Part shown: one piece after another, positions 45,101 through 54,984 of the stretch | Position numbering within the stretch: position 1 is the stretch's first letter | Layout of the letters: the number at the start of each line of letters is the position of its first letter | Assembly (NCBI GenBank): GCA_018136815.1 | Contig: CM030933.1 | Coordinates: 7,380,676-7,444,675 of the forward strand | From: Isochrysis galbana | Taxonomy: Eukaryota; Haptophyta; Isochrysidales; Isochrysidaceae | Direction of reading: 5' to 3' | Length of the DNA: 64,000 bases | Notes under the pieces: generated by a model | Databases searched by the model: none | What the model was told of the DNA's origin: nothing | The model's input: only the letters and a program-made list of their open reading frames with translations | Program-made: the position numbers and the translations under genes

Positions 45101-45898
45101 TCGACGAATATCGATCGCCCACCTTCTTCCACGGTGCCCGAGGCATTACCCACTGGCGAGATTCAACCGGAATCGCAACCCTCCCAGAGGGCACCACATT
45201 CCGAGCCCCAGCCCCGTCAAGAGTCGCACGTGCCGCAGACTGCGCCACCACAAGAGGACAGCGAGACGCCAGCGCCACTTGCACCCGTCTATCCATTCCC
45301 GCAGGGCGTCCCTCCATCCCTGTTGCGTGCAAGACGTCATGCAGAGGCACAAGCTATCGATTTGTCCGAGGATGAATCGTATGCGCGTTGGGCTGAGGCT
45401 GAGGCCTCAAGATTTGCCGGAAGAGGCGAATCGCCGGCGCTCCGACCACCCACCTTTGCAGACATGCCTAGCACTCCAGATTTCCGTTTCGCACTGAGAC
45501 CACCACCGAGATCGCCTCCTTGCAGTCACGGCTCATGGGATGGGGGTCACGGCTCAGTACACAGCGAGCCGCTTGATGATCTTTCGAGCCGGAGTAGAGC
45601 TGCCTCAGGTAGCAAAGCGCCTGAGACGAGCACATTCCCTCCTCCTAGCGAGGCGTGGCCGCCACCTCTGCCGCAGCAACAACCCATGCAATCCATGCGA
45701 TTGCAAGCATGCGCAGGCCCGTGCACTAGGTCCCATTCAGAAACAACCGGTGCCGTACCGCGGGCAACAGGCACTTGTGCTAGTGTGCCAGCATTCGCCC
45801 CACCCCCCTTGCCGCCCTCCTTGCTACGCGCCCGCCGCGGTCGTGGCGCTGGGGCAGAGGACGTGTTGCCCATGGGTAACAGCAGAGAGTCATTGTGA
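42144..45898 (+). CDS. Surface protein with GCxDPxAxNY repeats, Pro-rich stalk and one membrane span
   Basis: About 13 Cys-bounded repeats of about 35 residues (consensus GCTDPxAxNYDPxATxDDGSC) occupy the first part. A Pro-rich stalk of YPPAVPExxPQRPPPP units follows. A domain of about 100 residues (VRVVAIIPGDIGDFDQAAF ... GDTLFGVVI) and the span VVVIVSTTVPVVVLLMLIILL come next, ending in the stop-transfer YRHYKRRKRK. The cytoplasmic tail of about 490 residues holds three PPSLLRARR motifs. The reading frame is broken: 42144-about 43710 is in one frame and about 43720-45898 in the next. The break lies in a run of 10 C at 43710-43719, where the paralogous stalk unit has one more base. No signal peptide is visible at the ATG, and an in-frame TAG/possible acceptor lies just upstream, so a 5' exon may be missing. 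Likely a cell-surface adhesion or wall protein. Confidence 0.8.
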
Positions 45899-46030
45899 TG
45901 TGCTCGATGGCGAATCGTCTCCGTGATGCATGGTGCATGGATGTGGATGTGGATGAGTTATGAGTTCAGCTTGGCCTTCGGCCATACAATAGGTGCACAC
46001 TAGAAAAAAACTATTGTTATAGTTTGAACT

Positions 46031-47320
46031 ATGGAGCGTGCCGCGACCGCTCCCGAGCCCCAGGCGACCCTCGCCACCGCGCCCCACCTGCCACCTGGGA
46101 CGCCCCATGCCGCCCGAGGCGGCTCGTCAGAAAGCCCTCTCAGAGCCCATCCAACCCATCCAAACCACACCCGCGCAAGCGCGCGGGGTGGCGAGCACTG
46201 GCACCGAACAGGTTGCCACAATGGCTCTGCGTAGCATGCAGGGGGTCTTTGAGACCCCTCCAAGCCAGTGGGAAACCCTCCCACCCCAAGAGCACCTCAT
46301 GTGGGAGGGCAGCTCAGCTGCCCTCCCCATGGTGGAAACTTCTACCATCAGTGCACCCAACATGGGAGGGCACTTCACAACCATCAATGTTCCACGGAGA
46401 GCACCCAATGCCTCTATTTTCCAACATGTTGACACACTTTTCGTTTTCACCCCACTCTTGTGGCCCACAAGTACCTACAACTCAGTGCCCTGCCTTGGGC
46501 CCTCTTTCAACACTTCACTCCCTCTCCCACTCCCCCTTCCAACTACAACCAACCCAAACAGCACGAACCCCCTCGCCCTCTGTTCAAAGCACCAAAAATT
46601 TCAACTCAGGACCCATGTTGATACACTTCTCGTTTTCGTTTTCACCCCACTCTTGTGGGCCACAAGTACCTACAACTCAGTGCCCTGCCTTGGGCCCTCT
46701 TTCAACACTCCACTCCCTCTCCCACTCCCTCTTCCAACTACAACCAACCCAAGAAGCACAAACCCCCTCGCCCTCTGTAGGGCACTCGCCAGATGGCACT
46801 TCCCTGGCCGCCATCACCTGGTATTCGAAAGGGGCATTGGCCGACTCGGCGTAAGCTTTGCCGTGCTGGCCGTAGTGGCGTAGCCACTGCTCAAGAATAT
46901 CGTTGTCGTGGGAAAGGGCCGGATCTTCGGGAGGAGCGGCGTGGCGCTTAGCGCGGCGTCGAGTCTCCCGATCTTCCTTGTGGGAAGATTTGTTTGGTTG
47001 GCATCGCTCTGTCAGGCCGGGGGCGACTCAGCAATGGCGACCGATGCGAGCGTCCCCGCGCGGGTTCGGGGGCGAGCATGGACGAGCGCCCATCATGCCA
47101 TTCACGACGGTTACCGCTTTTGGCGCCGCGGTCACGCTTGTCGCGGCGAGCCTTCCGCCGTTTTCGCGAGGACGTCGAAGAATCACTCGAATCCGATTCG
47201 CTGGTTGCTGGTTGTCGACCGATCAGAAGATCAGAAGAGTACGACTCCGACGAGTCCTCTGAGGTCGAGGACGAGCTCGAGGAGTAGCGGCGCCGGCGGC
47301 GGCGCTCCGTCTTAGCCTTA
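46031..47320 (-). pseudogene. Degenerate retroelement gag-like remnant
   Basis: On the minus strand an acidic/Ser-rich start (TSEDSSESYSSD ... SSDSSTSSRKRRKARRDKR, about 47285-47100) is followed after frame breaks by ILEQWLRHYGQHGKAYAESANAPFEYQVM at about 46900-46810, a helical sequence of gag-like character. The frame is interrupted several times. The plus strand also has open frames (46031-46883), without known domains. Assignment to gag is an inference from composition and context. Confidence 0.35.
46421..46790. repeat. Tandem duplication, unit about 190 bp
   Basis: Two near-identical units start at about 46421 and 46614. Both run from ACATGTTGA(C/T)ACACTT through GTACCTACAACTCAGTGCC to CCCCCTCGCCCTCTGT. 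The second has an extra CGTTTT. Confidence 0.85.
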
Positions 47321-47346
47321 TGTTAAATTAAATTAAAATTAAAATG

Positions 47347-48205
47347 TTATATCCTAGCCAACCCCACTAGCTAATTGGACACAACTTTTCAGCCCCGGAC
47401 TCCCGCCATGCCTGGCGAGCCAGGTGTCCGAGTGGTACCGGGGGGGGGGGGGCATTGCCCCCTCCCCTCGATATTTGTCCTCCCCCCAGCGCAGGCACCG
47501 ACCCTACGCACCCCAGCACACCCTCTCCTCGAGGCCACGCTGGGGGAAAACCCCTTTCGGGTAAAACAACGCAGGGGGGGGGGGGCACTCGTGAGTTTAG
47601 GGGCCTAGAGCGCTAATCTCCCTCGCCCGAGCGAGTGGCCGCGGCGAGCCGCGGCCCTTCCCTCCTGGCTCTGGCGCCCCCGTCTTCTCTTACCCAACTA
47701 GGTCTAGAAGACACGTAAACACCGGAGGGGAGAGCTGCCACTCCCCCCTCCCCTCCCTCTTCCCTTTTCCTCCTCTCTTCCCTGCGGCGGGGGCCCATGG
47801 CGCGCGCCTGCGGCCCCTCTTCAGGTCCCCAGGTGGCCTGCAGGGGCCTGGGAGCACAGCTCAGGGGGCAGGTGAGGCTGGGGCATGGCCCTGGCCCCTC
47901 CTGCCTCCCCCTCGCTGGCGCTCCGCTCCCCTGCAAGTCGACTGGAGCTGGCTGGGGGGTCCTGAACAGGGGGGCCCAGGGGGAGGATGGGCTGGTCAGA
48001 GGGATGGGCTGGCCACGACAGGCCAGGGCGGGCGAATCAGGCGTGCCTGTGGGGAGAGGGATGGCTCAGCAGGGCTGTGTGCTCCTGGCAGGCCATCAGG
48101 CGTGCCAGGAGAGCGGGTGGTTCTTCCCCCATGGCAGGGGAGGAGTGGAGAGAGAGGGGGGCTCGTGCCCCGCCATGAGTGAACCAAGTATAAACTTAGT
48201 TGCGT
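47347..48205 (+). mobile_element. Short interspersed retroelement, full-length copy
   Basis: It starts GTTATATCCTAGCCAACCCC and ends at the terminal hairpin GAACCAAGTATAAACTTAGTTG. It joins the 5' module of 37606/37895 to the middle block seen at 40651 and ends with a CATGG/CCATG-hairpin 3' module like the other families in this window. An inner CCGAGTGGTACCGG resembles a tRNA A box. No flanking duplication was recognised. Confidence 0.7.
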
Positions 48206-48961
48206 CTTAGCCTTATGAGCCTTCTTCCTCTCTAGAGGGGCTCGTGCCGGCGACAGAGGCGGCGGGGGGTAGGTCCCTCCCGTATTTTCGAGTGGAGTAC
48301 GAGAACGGGAACGAGAACGAGAACGAGAGCGACGAACGAAGAACGACAGACGACAGACGGCTAGAGGCCGATGGACCGACGAGATGACACCACACTCACG
48401 TCAACACTCTCCACACTTACGTATCCTTATCACGGGACGCACAGGAACCTGCTGACAGACCGAACAAGGAAGAGAATGCCGACAAGAGAGCGACGGGGCG
48501 ACGGACGATCCGACGGGGGCGACAATTACGCACAAGAATAAGGAAGGAATCTTTCGAAAACCCTTAAGTGAGTTGATGAAGACCGAAGTAAAATAGCGCC
48601 ACGATATAACCCAACGGCCAACACCTGAGGGAGAATCAGGGTCACACAAGGGGGCGGTTCCTTGCACCGGCGATACCTGAACGCGCGACTTGGCCTAAAA
48701 ACGCGAGGAGCACGCAAGGAGGTAAGCCAGGTGAGGGCAAGCAGGCGACAAGGACAAGGCGACAAGGGAGGCGACAAAGGAGGCGAGGGCAAAGAGGGCG
48801 AATGGGCGAATGTAGGATCTTGCGACGGTGACTAGTGACTAGCCTGCAAGGAGGGGGGGCCGAAGCACACGCATCTGGAAACTCCAGAGTCCTCCTCCCA
48901 GACGTCTTCCACCACCCCACTCTCCTCTTCCTCCTCCACAAGCCTCCCTCGCTCCTTCGCC
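48206..48961. other. Intergenic, promoter side of the next gene
   Basis: GAACGAGAACGAGAACGAG-type purine repeats at about 48303-48330 and a GGCGACAAGGGAGGCGACAAAGGAGGCGA repeat at about 48755-48790. No gene recognised. Confidence 0.45.
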
Positions 48962-49547
48962 ATGGGCCAGTACTTTGTCTTCCTCGCCAAGCGACTCGGT
49001 CACCGCACCTACGAGGAGATCCGCGGCCCAGCCCTCAAGTTCTGCGAACACATTGAGGAGAGCATGAGCGGCGCCATCCTGGCGATGCTGCTCGTCACAG
49101 CCTCCGGCATGGGCCGTGGGCCGTGGATGTGGAGACTTCCGCGTGGATCTGGCCAAGGAACGCTTCCCGTCGATGTGGGCACTCATCGAGCCATACATGG
49201 GCCGTTGGTGCAAAGCAAAGCTCATGCTCGTCGGCGACTACTCCGACGAGTACGATAGGATCCCCAAGACCAAGTACATTGGAGACGAGGCCGCCGTCGC
49301 GTACCTCTGCATGGAATACATCACGGCGGTCGCGTACGCTGAAACGAATCCCATGGTGCAAGTGCAACGAGCAGCTGGCAAACTCTACATGGAGAACAAG
49401 AAGGTCGTCCTCGCACGCGTCACGGACCTCGCCACCCAAGATCAGCCAAGCGACATCGTCGCCTGCCAGAAGAACGACATCGACAATAGGATCGAGGAGG
49501 AGGGGTGTGAGAAAAAGACGAAAAAGATGAAAACTCAGCCTGCGTAG
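48962..49547 (+). pseudogene. MGQYF-family protein, frameshifted by a 7-bp duplication
   Basis: The first frame (48962-about 49111) encodes MGQYFVFLAKRLGHRTYEEIRG. The second (about 49126-49547) encodes CGDFRVDLAKERFP, MGRWCKAKLMLVGDYSDEYDRI and a basic C-terminus. The MGQYF start and the GRW-x(6)-LVGDY block resemble a widespread small protein family of unknown function seen in fungi, algae and some viruses (recalled, not searched). A tandem copy of GGCCGTG (49112-49118 and 49119-49125) shifts the frame by +1 between the halves, so the gene as assembled cannot make the full protein. It could also be an assembly error. Confidence 0.65.
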
Positions 49548-49756
49548 CTTTGGGGTTACCGTGTGTTTTGGGGAGGGGGGGGGGGGGAGTTGCTATGCTC
49601 ACGCGCCGCGTCCTTGTATGTCGTGATTAGCTTTGTACTCATCTTTGTAATAATAATACTCTGGAGACTGGTTGAAAAAGAAAACATGCACCTCTGGGTG
49701 GAAAAAAAATCACCTGGCCCTCTTTTGACGGAACGCGACTTGGGATTCGGGCGCAG

Positions 49757-50484
49757 GCTCAGCTGATGTTGCGCTACAAGATGATATACGAGGAGAATAT
49801 CGAGGAGGCGGTGGACGTAACCCCTGACAGAAAGATGCCATCTATTGTTGCAAGCTTTGCTGATGCAAACCATCTCAATCTAGATGGCAAGCTTTGCTGA
49901 TGTGGCCAACCATCTATGACTAAGCTTTTCGGGCGCGCAGCGCCCGAGCGCTACTATAGGCGCGCGGCGCGCGCGGCAGCACATACGGACGGCGGTATAG
50001 CTCGCCGGCCGACCGTTGCTATTTCTCATTGATAAATGTAAAGTGTTCAATACTTACACACAACAAGCAAGACGTGCTGCAATTAGCCCACTCCCTTATC
50101 CCTTGCCACATATCCCCGAGCCACCGAACTCACAACTCACAGCGGGGGGGGGGGGGAGGGATAGGGATAGGGAATAGGGACCCAGAGCACTATTTTGGGA
50201 ACAAGCTTTCTATCGAGCTTTGGTGGACTCCAAAATCGACCATCTATGGACCAAGCTTTTGAGCAAGCTTTGCTGTAAATATCACCCATCTTTGAAAACA
50301 AGCTATCCCTGATTCTCAACCATCTTTCTGTCAGGGGTTAGGTGGACGACGCGGGCGAACCTGTGGAGTTGCAATTCGAGATCAAGAAGTCGTTCGTGGC
50401 CGTGGCTCAACAAGGACTTGCTGAACTACATGTTTCCCGATGACGGCGAAGCCACCAGCGCCGCTCCAGCTGCCTGACCGAGGT
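49757..50484 (+). pseudogene. Exon fragments split by a MITE, protein unknown
   Basis: Left of the MITE an open frame follows a possible acceptor (GCGCAG) and encodes AQLMLRYKMIYEENIEEAVD. Removing the MITE and one copy of its 8-bp duplication continues the frame with DAGEPVELQFEIKKSFVA. One extra base then separates this from WLNKDLLNYMFPDDGEATSAAPA and a stop near 50479. I do not recognise the protein. The insertion plus a frameshift suggest a relic, unless the MITE lies in an exon that is skipped. Confidence 0.5.
49818..50340. mobile_element. hAT-like MITE with 20-bp TIRs
   Basis: Perfect inverted termini TAACCCCTGACAGAAAGATG (49818-49837) and its complement (50321-50340) are flanked by the 8-bp duplication GGTGGACG (49810-49817 and 50341-50348). 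Eight-base duplications are characteristic of hAT transposases. The 523-bp interior has no coding frame but several AAGCTTTGCTGATG and AACCATCT subrepeats, plus a GC-rich palindromic patch near 49930-49985. Confidence 0.9.
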
Positions 50485-51726
50485 GGTGTGGGAGGGCGGT
50501 GTGAGCGATGAGTCATCTACAGTGCGTACTGCGTGGTGCAAGAGTGAAGGCGTGAGGCAAGTGCACGTAGCAGCGGGCTCGTGGTGGGCGGCAATGCTGC
50601 TAAAAGTGCAGCCCTATACGTGTGAGTGCGATGTGCAGCCGGCGGCACGTGTGCAGTGTTGCTAGACTCATGCTGTTGTGTCCCTCGCGGGCTGTGATGG
50701 GTGAGGCATCCACGATTGCGCTTTCGTGGAGTGAGAGGTTGTGTGGAGTGTTGATATGATGTCAACAATAAAGTTTGTCCCACATTAATCGGCACAGCGG
50801 GCACGCACCTGATACTGAGAGCAGATGTACACCGGCGGCGAGCGCCTCGCGCTACACACATGTCGCGCCATCTCGTGAAGTGTATGAGCGCTCCCTACAG
50901 TCTACAGTGAGTGAGTGGGAGACGAAGGAACAGAGCCAGCTCAGCAGAGGGATGGTGGGCGGTGGGCGAGGGCGTCGAGAACTGCTCACCGGCCACGGCA
51001 GTGGTCCGGCAGTGGTCCAAGATAATGTGCCACCATGGCCTCGCGACTCCCTCTCCCTCCCGGTCCACCAGAGCCCCTACTCCTCTCGCCTCGCGCTATT
51101 GTCTATTGTCAAACTTTGGTACAGCCGTTTTGGGCCCGCTCCACCTGCACCCTGCACCTGCTGCGACGGTCGTGTGAGAACGACGCGTGCGCGACGGAGC
51201 AACGCTGGCAGGGCAGTGTGCCTGCGGTTCTGTCTCACCTGTGGGAGCCCTGCGGCAGCCCGCATAGTGGCTAGGCCAGATGTGCAGATGTGTCGGATCA
51301 GCCCGATGAAAGCGGGAGTCCTGCCGGCACTTCCCAAAAATAGGACGTCAAACTTTTGGCAACGAGGGGTAGAGTACTCCAGGATGAGGCCCGCAGGCGT
51401 TCGACGTCCGAGTCCCGTGTGTGTGTGGGTGGGGCGGGGGGCGGGGGGGGGGGGGGGGGGGGGGGTTGTCGGGTCGTTTCGCTCGAACGGCTTTTGGAGA
51501 GAGTGTCCTCTCTTCTTGTTGTCCCCACCCCCCGCTCCCGCCCCACCCCCGGGCGAGAAGAGGAGAGCGATAAGATTAGAGAGAAGACCGGGTAGGGCGG
51601 GCGGCAAGCTCCCGTTGGAGACGCTGGCAGTCGCAGGCTAACCTTCACACTACTTGTACAGGCGACGAGTGAGCTCTCGTGTCGATCTTGGTCTAATCGC
51701 ACAGTCCGCAAGAGCATACACGTGCA
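50485..51726. other. Intergenic, no gene recognised
   Basis: It contains a G run at about 51443-51467. Open frames (50775-51641 on plus, 51077-51771 on minus) lack domains. The last part is the promoter and leader of the flagellar gene. Confidence 0.45.
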
Positions 51727-52638
51727 ATGACCATTCCCCTCTTGTACACACCTCAACAACAAATGGGCCACGACGGCTACTCAGCCCCATGCCGCACAGG
51801 CAACTGGGCTGAGGACGAATACATGCATGCCCTGCAGACGAGGGAGATCATGAAGAAGCAGTCCAATGGTACGCTCACCTCCAGCATGCTCTTCTCCTCG
51901 GTTGGCATGTCCTCACTCCCCACCGATTTGGCTCCGCCACATCCTGATGGCAACCTGCGATATGGCGACACTGTGCTTCTTTCATCTGCTCTTGGTGGTG
52001 CCGTCTCTGCTAACTCGAAGCGGCAAGTTGATGGGACCGCCCAGAAGGTGTTTCAGGTGTCTCGTACGCGAGAGGTAGAAGCCCTGCGTCGAACCTCCTG
52101 GACGATTGTACCAGTTGGAGACACGCCTGCAGATGGCCTTCTGCGGTTTGATACGCCCTTTTCCCTGGTTGCTGAATCAGCGGGAGAAGAAGCACTGTAT
52201 CTACATGGAGAGCGATACACGATCACTAACCAGGCTGCATCTGCTAGCGTTCATGGTGCCGAACGTAAGCATTTGGCTGCTGGAGCACTTGCTCCGTCGC
52301 ATTTGACCACGTGGGTGGTGCGTTCACTGGCTCCACACTATGAGGCACGAATGTTGGAGGAAAAACAACCTGTGCCTGCCAACACATTTGTTGCGCTTGA
52401 GCATGTGAACACGAAATCGCATTTGAACACAGACGAAGTTCGCCTACGCAACGAGTATGGCCTCGAGTACTCGGTGTCCGTCTTTACTGAGGTTCCCGTC
52501 ACTAAGGGTCGGCTTTTTGGTCGTGCAGCATCTGTTGTGGGAGTCGGAAACCATTTTGCCTTCACTACTGGAGCTGTTTCCGATGAGCGCAGCGGCCAGC
52601 CCGTTTGCAGTGAGCCCGACGCCAACGAGCTTAAGTAG
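51727..52638 (+). CDS. CFAP161: Cilia- and flagella-associated protein 161
   Basis: A single-exon gene of 303 codons. The N-terminal CRTGNWAEDEYMHALQTREIMKKQSNGTL corresponds to the IGNWNED...LEKRDKGKL region of CFAP161. DGNLRYGDTVLLSS, LRFDTPFSLVAESAGEEALYL, VPANTFVALEHVNTKSHL and the ending EYSVSVFTEV ... NHFAFTTG follow in family order. The usual length is about 300 residues, so it is complete. CFAP161 is a microtubule inner protein of doublet microtubules in motile axonemes (known from animals and algae). Its presence implies that the organism builds motile flagella. No TATA element or strong regulatory site was recognised upstream. Confidence 0.9.
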   Translation: MTIPLLYTPQQQMGHDGYSAPCRTGNWAEDEYMHALQTREIMKKQSNGTLTSSMLFSSVGMSSLPTDLAPPHPDGNLRYGDTVLLSSALGGAVSANSKRQVDGTAQKVFQVSRTREVEALRRTSWTIVPVGDTPADGLLRFDTPFSLVAESAGEEALYLHGERYTITNQAASASVHGAERKHLAAGALAPSHLTTWVVRSLAPHYEARMLEEKQPVPANTFVALEHVNTKSHLNTDEVRLRNEYGLEYSVSVFTEVPVTKGRLFGRAASVVGVGNHFAFTTGAVSDERSGQPVCSEPDANELK

Positions 52639-53044
52639 AGTAGCGGGCATCATGGTGTGCTCAAGCATGGCCCACGGCAAGCGCGTGCCATACTAGCATG
52701 CATCTGTAAAGACTAGCGTGCCACAGCCAAATGCTGAGCCCAGGCATTTGAGCTTGACAACTATATTATGTAGTACTATGATATGGGCTATGCTATGGAT
52801 TTACTTTTGCTTGTCGCTAGCGTGTGTTGAACGATCTCTATCTTGGAGCGCACCCTGATCATGAGGCACACCCTGGCACACCCTGATCTTCGAGCACATG
52901 CTGATCTCATGGAGACGAAGCACAAGACCCAAAACTCGAGCATCTTGATCTTGGGAGCACACACCACGGGTGTATGCACTCGTGTCTAGCGTGTGCCGGC
53001 GACACTTGGCATCATCTCACTCCTTCTTAGCATCTAAAGACAAC
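52639..53044. other. Intergenic, no gene seen
   Basis: About 400 bases downstream of CFAP161, with repeated GAGCACA(C/T)(C/G)CTGATC phrases at about 52845-52960. Probably the 3' untranslated region and spacer. Confidence 0.45.
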
Positions 53045-53256
53045 AACAGTGCCTCAACAGGCTTGCCCCGACCCCACACTCCAAACCAGGCCCACGGTAG
53101 CAGTGCACCTGGGCCGCACCCCGGAAACCAAACAAAGCAAGAGGAACGAAGGGGAGGAGGTGGAGGGAACGGAGACTAAGGGCGGGGGCGGCGAGGCGGT
53201 GATAGACACCAGACAATTAGTAGGTATGTAGCCAGCAGAATCTTCAGATTTTTTTT
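53045..53256 (-). mobile_element. Short retroelement, A-run end
   Basis: On the minus strand: A run (53256-53249), TCTGAAGATTCTGCTGGCTACATACC, then C-rich sequence and GGTTTCCGGGGTGCGGCCCAGGTGCACTGC, in the order seen in other copies. The hairpin end was not found. Its left border is uncertain. Confidence 0.55.
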
Positions 53257-53486
53257 CATCTCACTCCCTAAGTTGTTCCACAGGTACCGGTACCGGTACC
53301 GGTCAATCGGTACCGGGTCCGCCGGACCCGGTGGTGCGTACAGTATGGTAGCCGGGAGGGCTGTGCGTTGTGCTCGAGTGGGAAGAGGAAATGGAGATTG
53401 AAGTTGAAGATCCCCCAACGGAGGAAGAGGGAAGGGGGAGGAGGAGCAGGAGGAGGAGTTCTCATAGCTCATAGCGAGCATGGCGG

Positions 53487-54319
53487 CAACTACCAGTAAA
53501 ACTGGTAGGGTCATGGGGGCCGCGTTCCCCCCTTCCTCCACTGCAGACACCCCATGGGTGGGCCTGCCCACACAACCTCAGCCCCTGCCTGTTGGCAGGG
53601 GCTGAGCTGACATCATTTCTGCCCAGTCTCTCCCCGAGCGCGCGCCGCGCGCCGCGCTCACTCGCCCACACTGGCTCCCCATCGTACTGACACCCCCCTC
53701 CAGCACTGTACCACAGACCGGCCACGCCGCCAGGATTGCTCCCAGGGCCAGCGAGGCCAGCGAGGGAGAGGCAGAGGAGGCAGGGGCCCAGCCCCAGCCT
53801 CCACTGCCCCCTGAGCAGGCCCAGCTGGCCCTCTGAGGGGACCCGAGGGTCCCCTCAGAGGGGGGCCATAGCGCGCGCATGCGGCACACGCCCGTAAGAG
53901 AACGAAGAGAACAACGAGAAAAGAACGACAAAAAAAACGACACACTTTGACCCCAGAAATGGTAAGACTTTCGCCAATTTACGTATGTTTACAGGAAGAC
54001 ACCCTACGCGACAGACGGGCACCGCGGAAACGCGGCGCCAGACGAAGAAGACCCAGAAGGCGGGGGCCACGAAAGTAAGAGATGAAGTAAGGTAAGCGAC
54101 GAGCGCGTTTACGTTTGTCTGCAGAATTGAACCAACAGGCCTGCCCCAGCCCGCCCCGCCCCCGTATGGCCCGTCGTAGTGCACGCGGGCCAGCCCCCCC
54201 TGGGGGGGGGTAGCGGGGGCTGGAGTGAGAGTGTGGGGTATAGGCGATGGCGTGTGCGATACCGGAGGGGTGTGAGTCAATAGCAGCATAGCGGGCACCT
54301 TCAAGAATGTTTTTTTTTT
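53487..54319 (-). mobile_element. Complete short retroelement with 17-bp target duplication
   Basis: CATAGCGAGCATGGCGG lies at 53470-53486 and 54320-54336. The 833-bp insert begins on the minus strand with ten A and CATTCTTGAAGGTGCCCGC, and ends with the hairpin CTACCAGTTTTACTGGTAG. It has the same inner landmarks as 39646-40506 (GTGCACTAC, CTGTAAACATACGTAAA, CAGCCCCTGCC hairpin), in opposite orientation. A short minus-strand frame (ARVHYDGPYGGGAGWGRPVG ... ARAMAPL) is partly conserved between copies but has no known domain. Confidence 0.88.
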
Positions 54320-54329
54320 CATAGCGAGC

Positions 54330-54785
54330 ATGGCGGGAGCGCGTGGCGCGCTCCTCGGCAAGAGGGCCGCGCTCGGCTCGCTGAACGCGAGGGGGCGGAC
54401 GGCCCTCCTCGTCGCGTGCGACCACGGCAAGGCCGGGTGCGCCAAGGCGCTGATCGAGGCCGGCGCGGCGCTGGATGTGGCCGACCAGGACGGCAGGACG
54501 GCCTTGATGGTCGCGTGCGAGGCCGATGGGCGCGAGTGCGTGGAGGCGCTGCTCGCGGCGGGCGCGGCGCTGGATGTGGCCGACGGAGAGGGCAAGACGG
54601 CCTTGATGCTCGCGTGCGAGGCCGATCGGCGCGAGTGCGTCGGGGCGCTGATCGCCGCCGGCGCGGACCTCGACGCCGTGGACCACTCCGGAAGGACGGC
54701 CGTGGAGATCGCGCACGAGGAAGGCTCCCACCGGTGCGCGAACGCGCTGTTCATGGCGATGTTGCTCGCGGCGATGTCAGCCTGA
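54330..54785 (+). CDS. Ankyrin-repeat protein
   Basis: A 151-residue frame with about three and a half ankyrin repeats: NARGRTALLVACDHGKAGC, DQDGRTALMVACEADGREC, GEGKTALMLACEADRREC and HSGRTAVEIAHEEGSH, each followed by ALxxAGAxLDxxD. Ankyrin repeats mediate protein binding, and nothing shows the partner. The proposed ATG lies inside the target duplication of the retroelement just upstream (copy at 53480), so the natural promoter has been displaced by 850 bp. GC is higher than in the next gene. It could be the whole protein or the exon of a larger one. Confidence 0.75.
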   Translation: MAGARGALLGKRAALGSLNARGRTALLVACDHGKAGCAKALIEAGAALDVADQDGRTALMVACEADGRECVEALLAAGAALDVADGEGKTALMLACEADRRECVGALIAAGADLDAVDHSGRTAVEIAHEEGSHRCANALFMAMLLAAMSA

Positions 54786-54984
54786 GGTTGCCATAGAAGA
54801 CGCGGATTGTACGTGTGAGTGAAAGAAATGGGGGGACCCTCCGGATGAACCCCCCCAATGTAATTGAAACCTAGTTGTGAAGTGCCGTTTGGTGTTTCGT
54901 GACGGGTTTTAAGGCCTCGTGACATCGTGTCTGTGTGCGTTTCGTTATGGGTTTTTTTATTGATACATAGTTAAAGTAGCTAGC

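Noticed and set aside
46031-46883. Plus-strand ORFs as a host gene
   Set aside because: Two frames are open in parallel across a tandem duplication and no domain is present; kept only as retroelement debris.
49818-50340. Tc1/mariner MITE with TA duplication
   Set aside because: The termini begin and end with TA, but an exact 8-bp duplication lies just outside, which fits hAT better.
53979-54925. Long minus-strand ORFs over the ankyrin gene and retroelement
   Set aside because: The part opposite the ankyrin gene is antisense to clear ankyrin repeats, and the part in the retroelement has no known domain.
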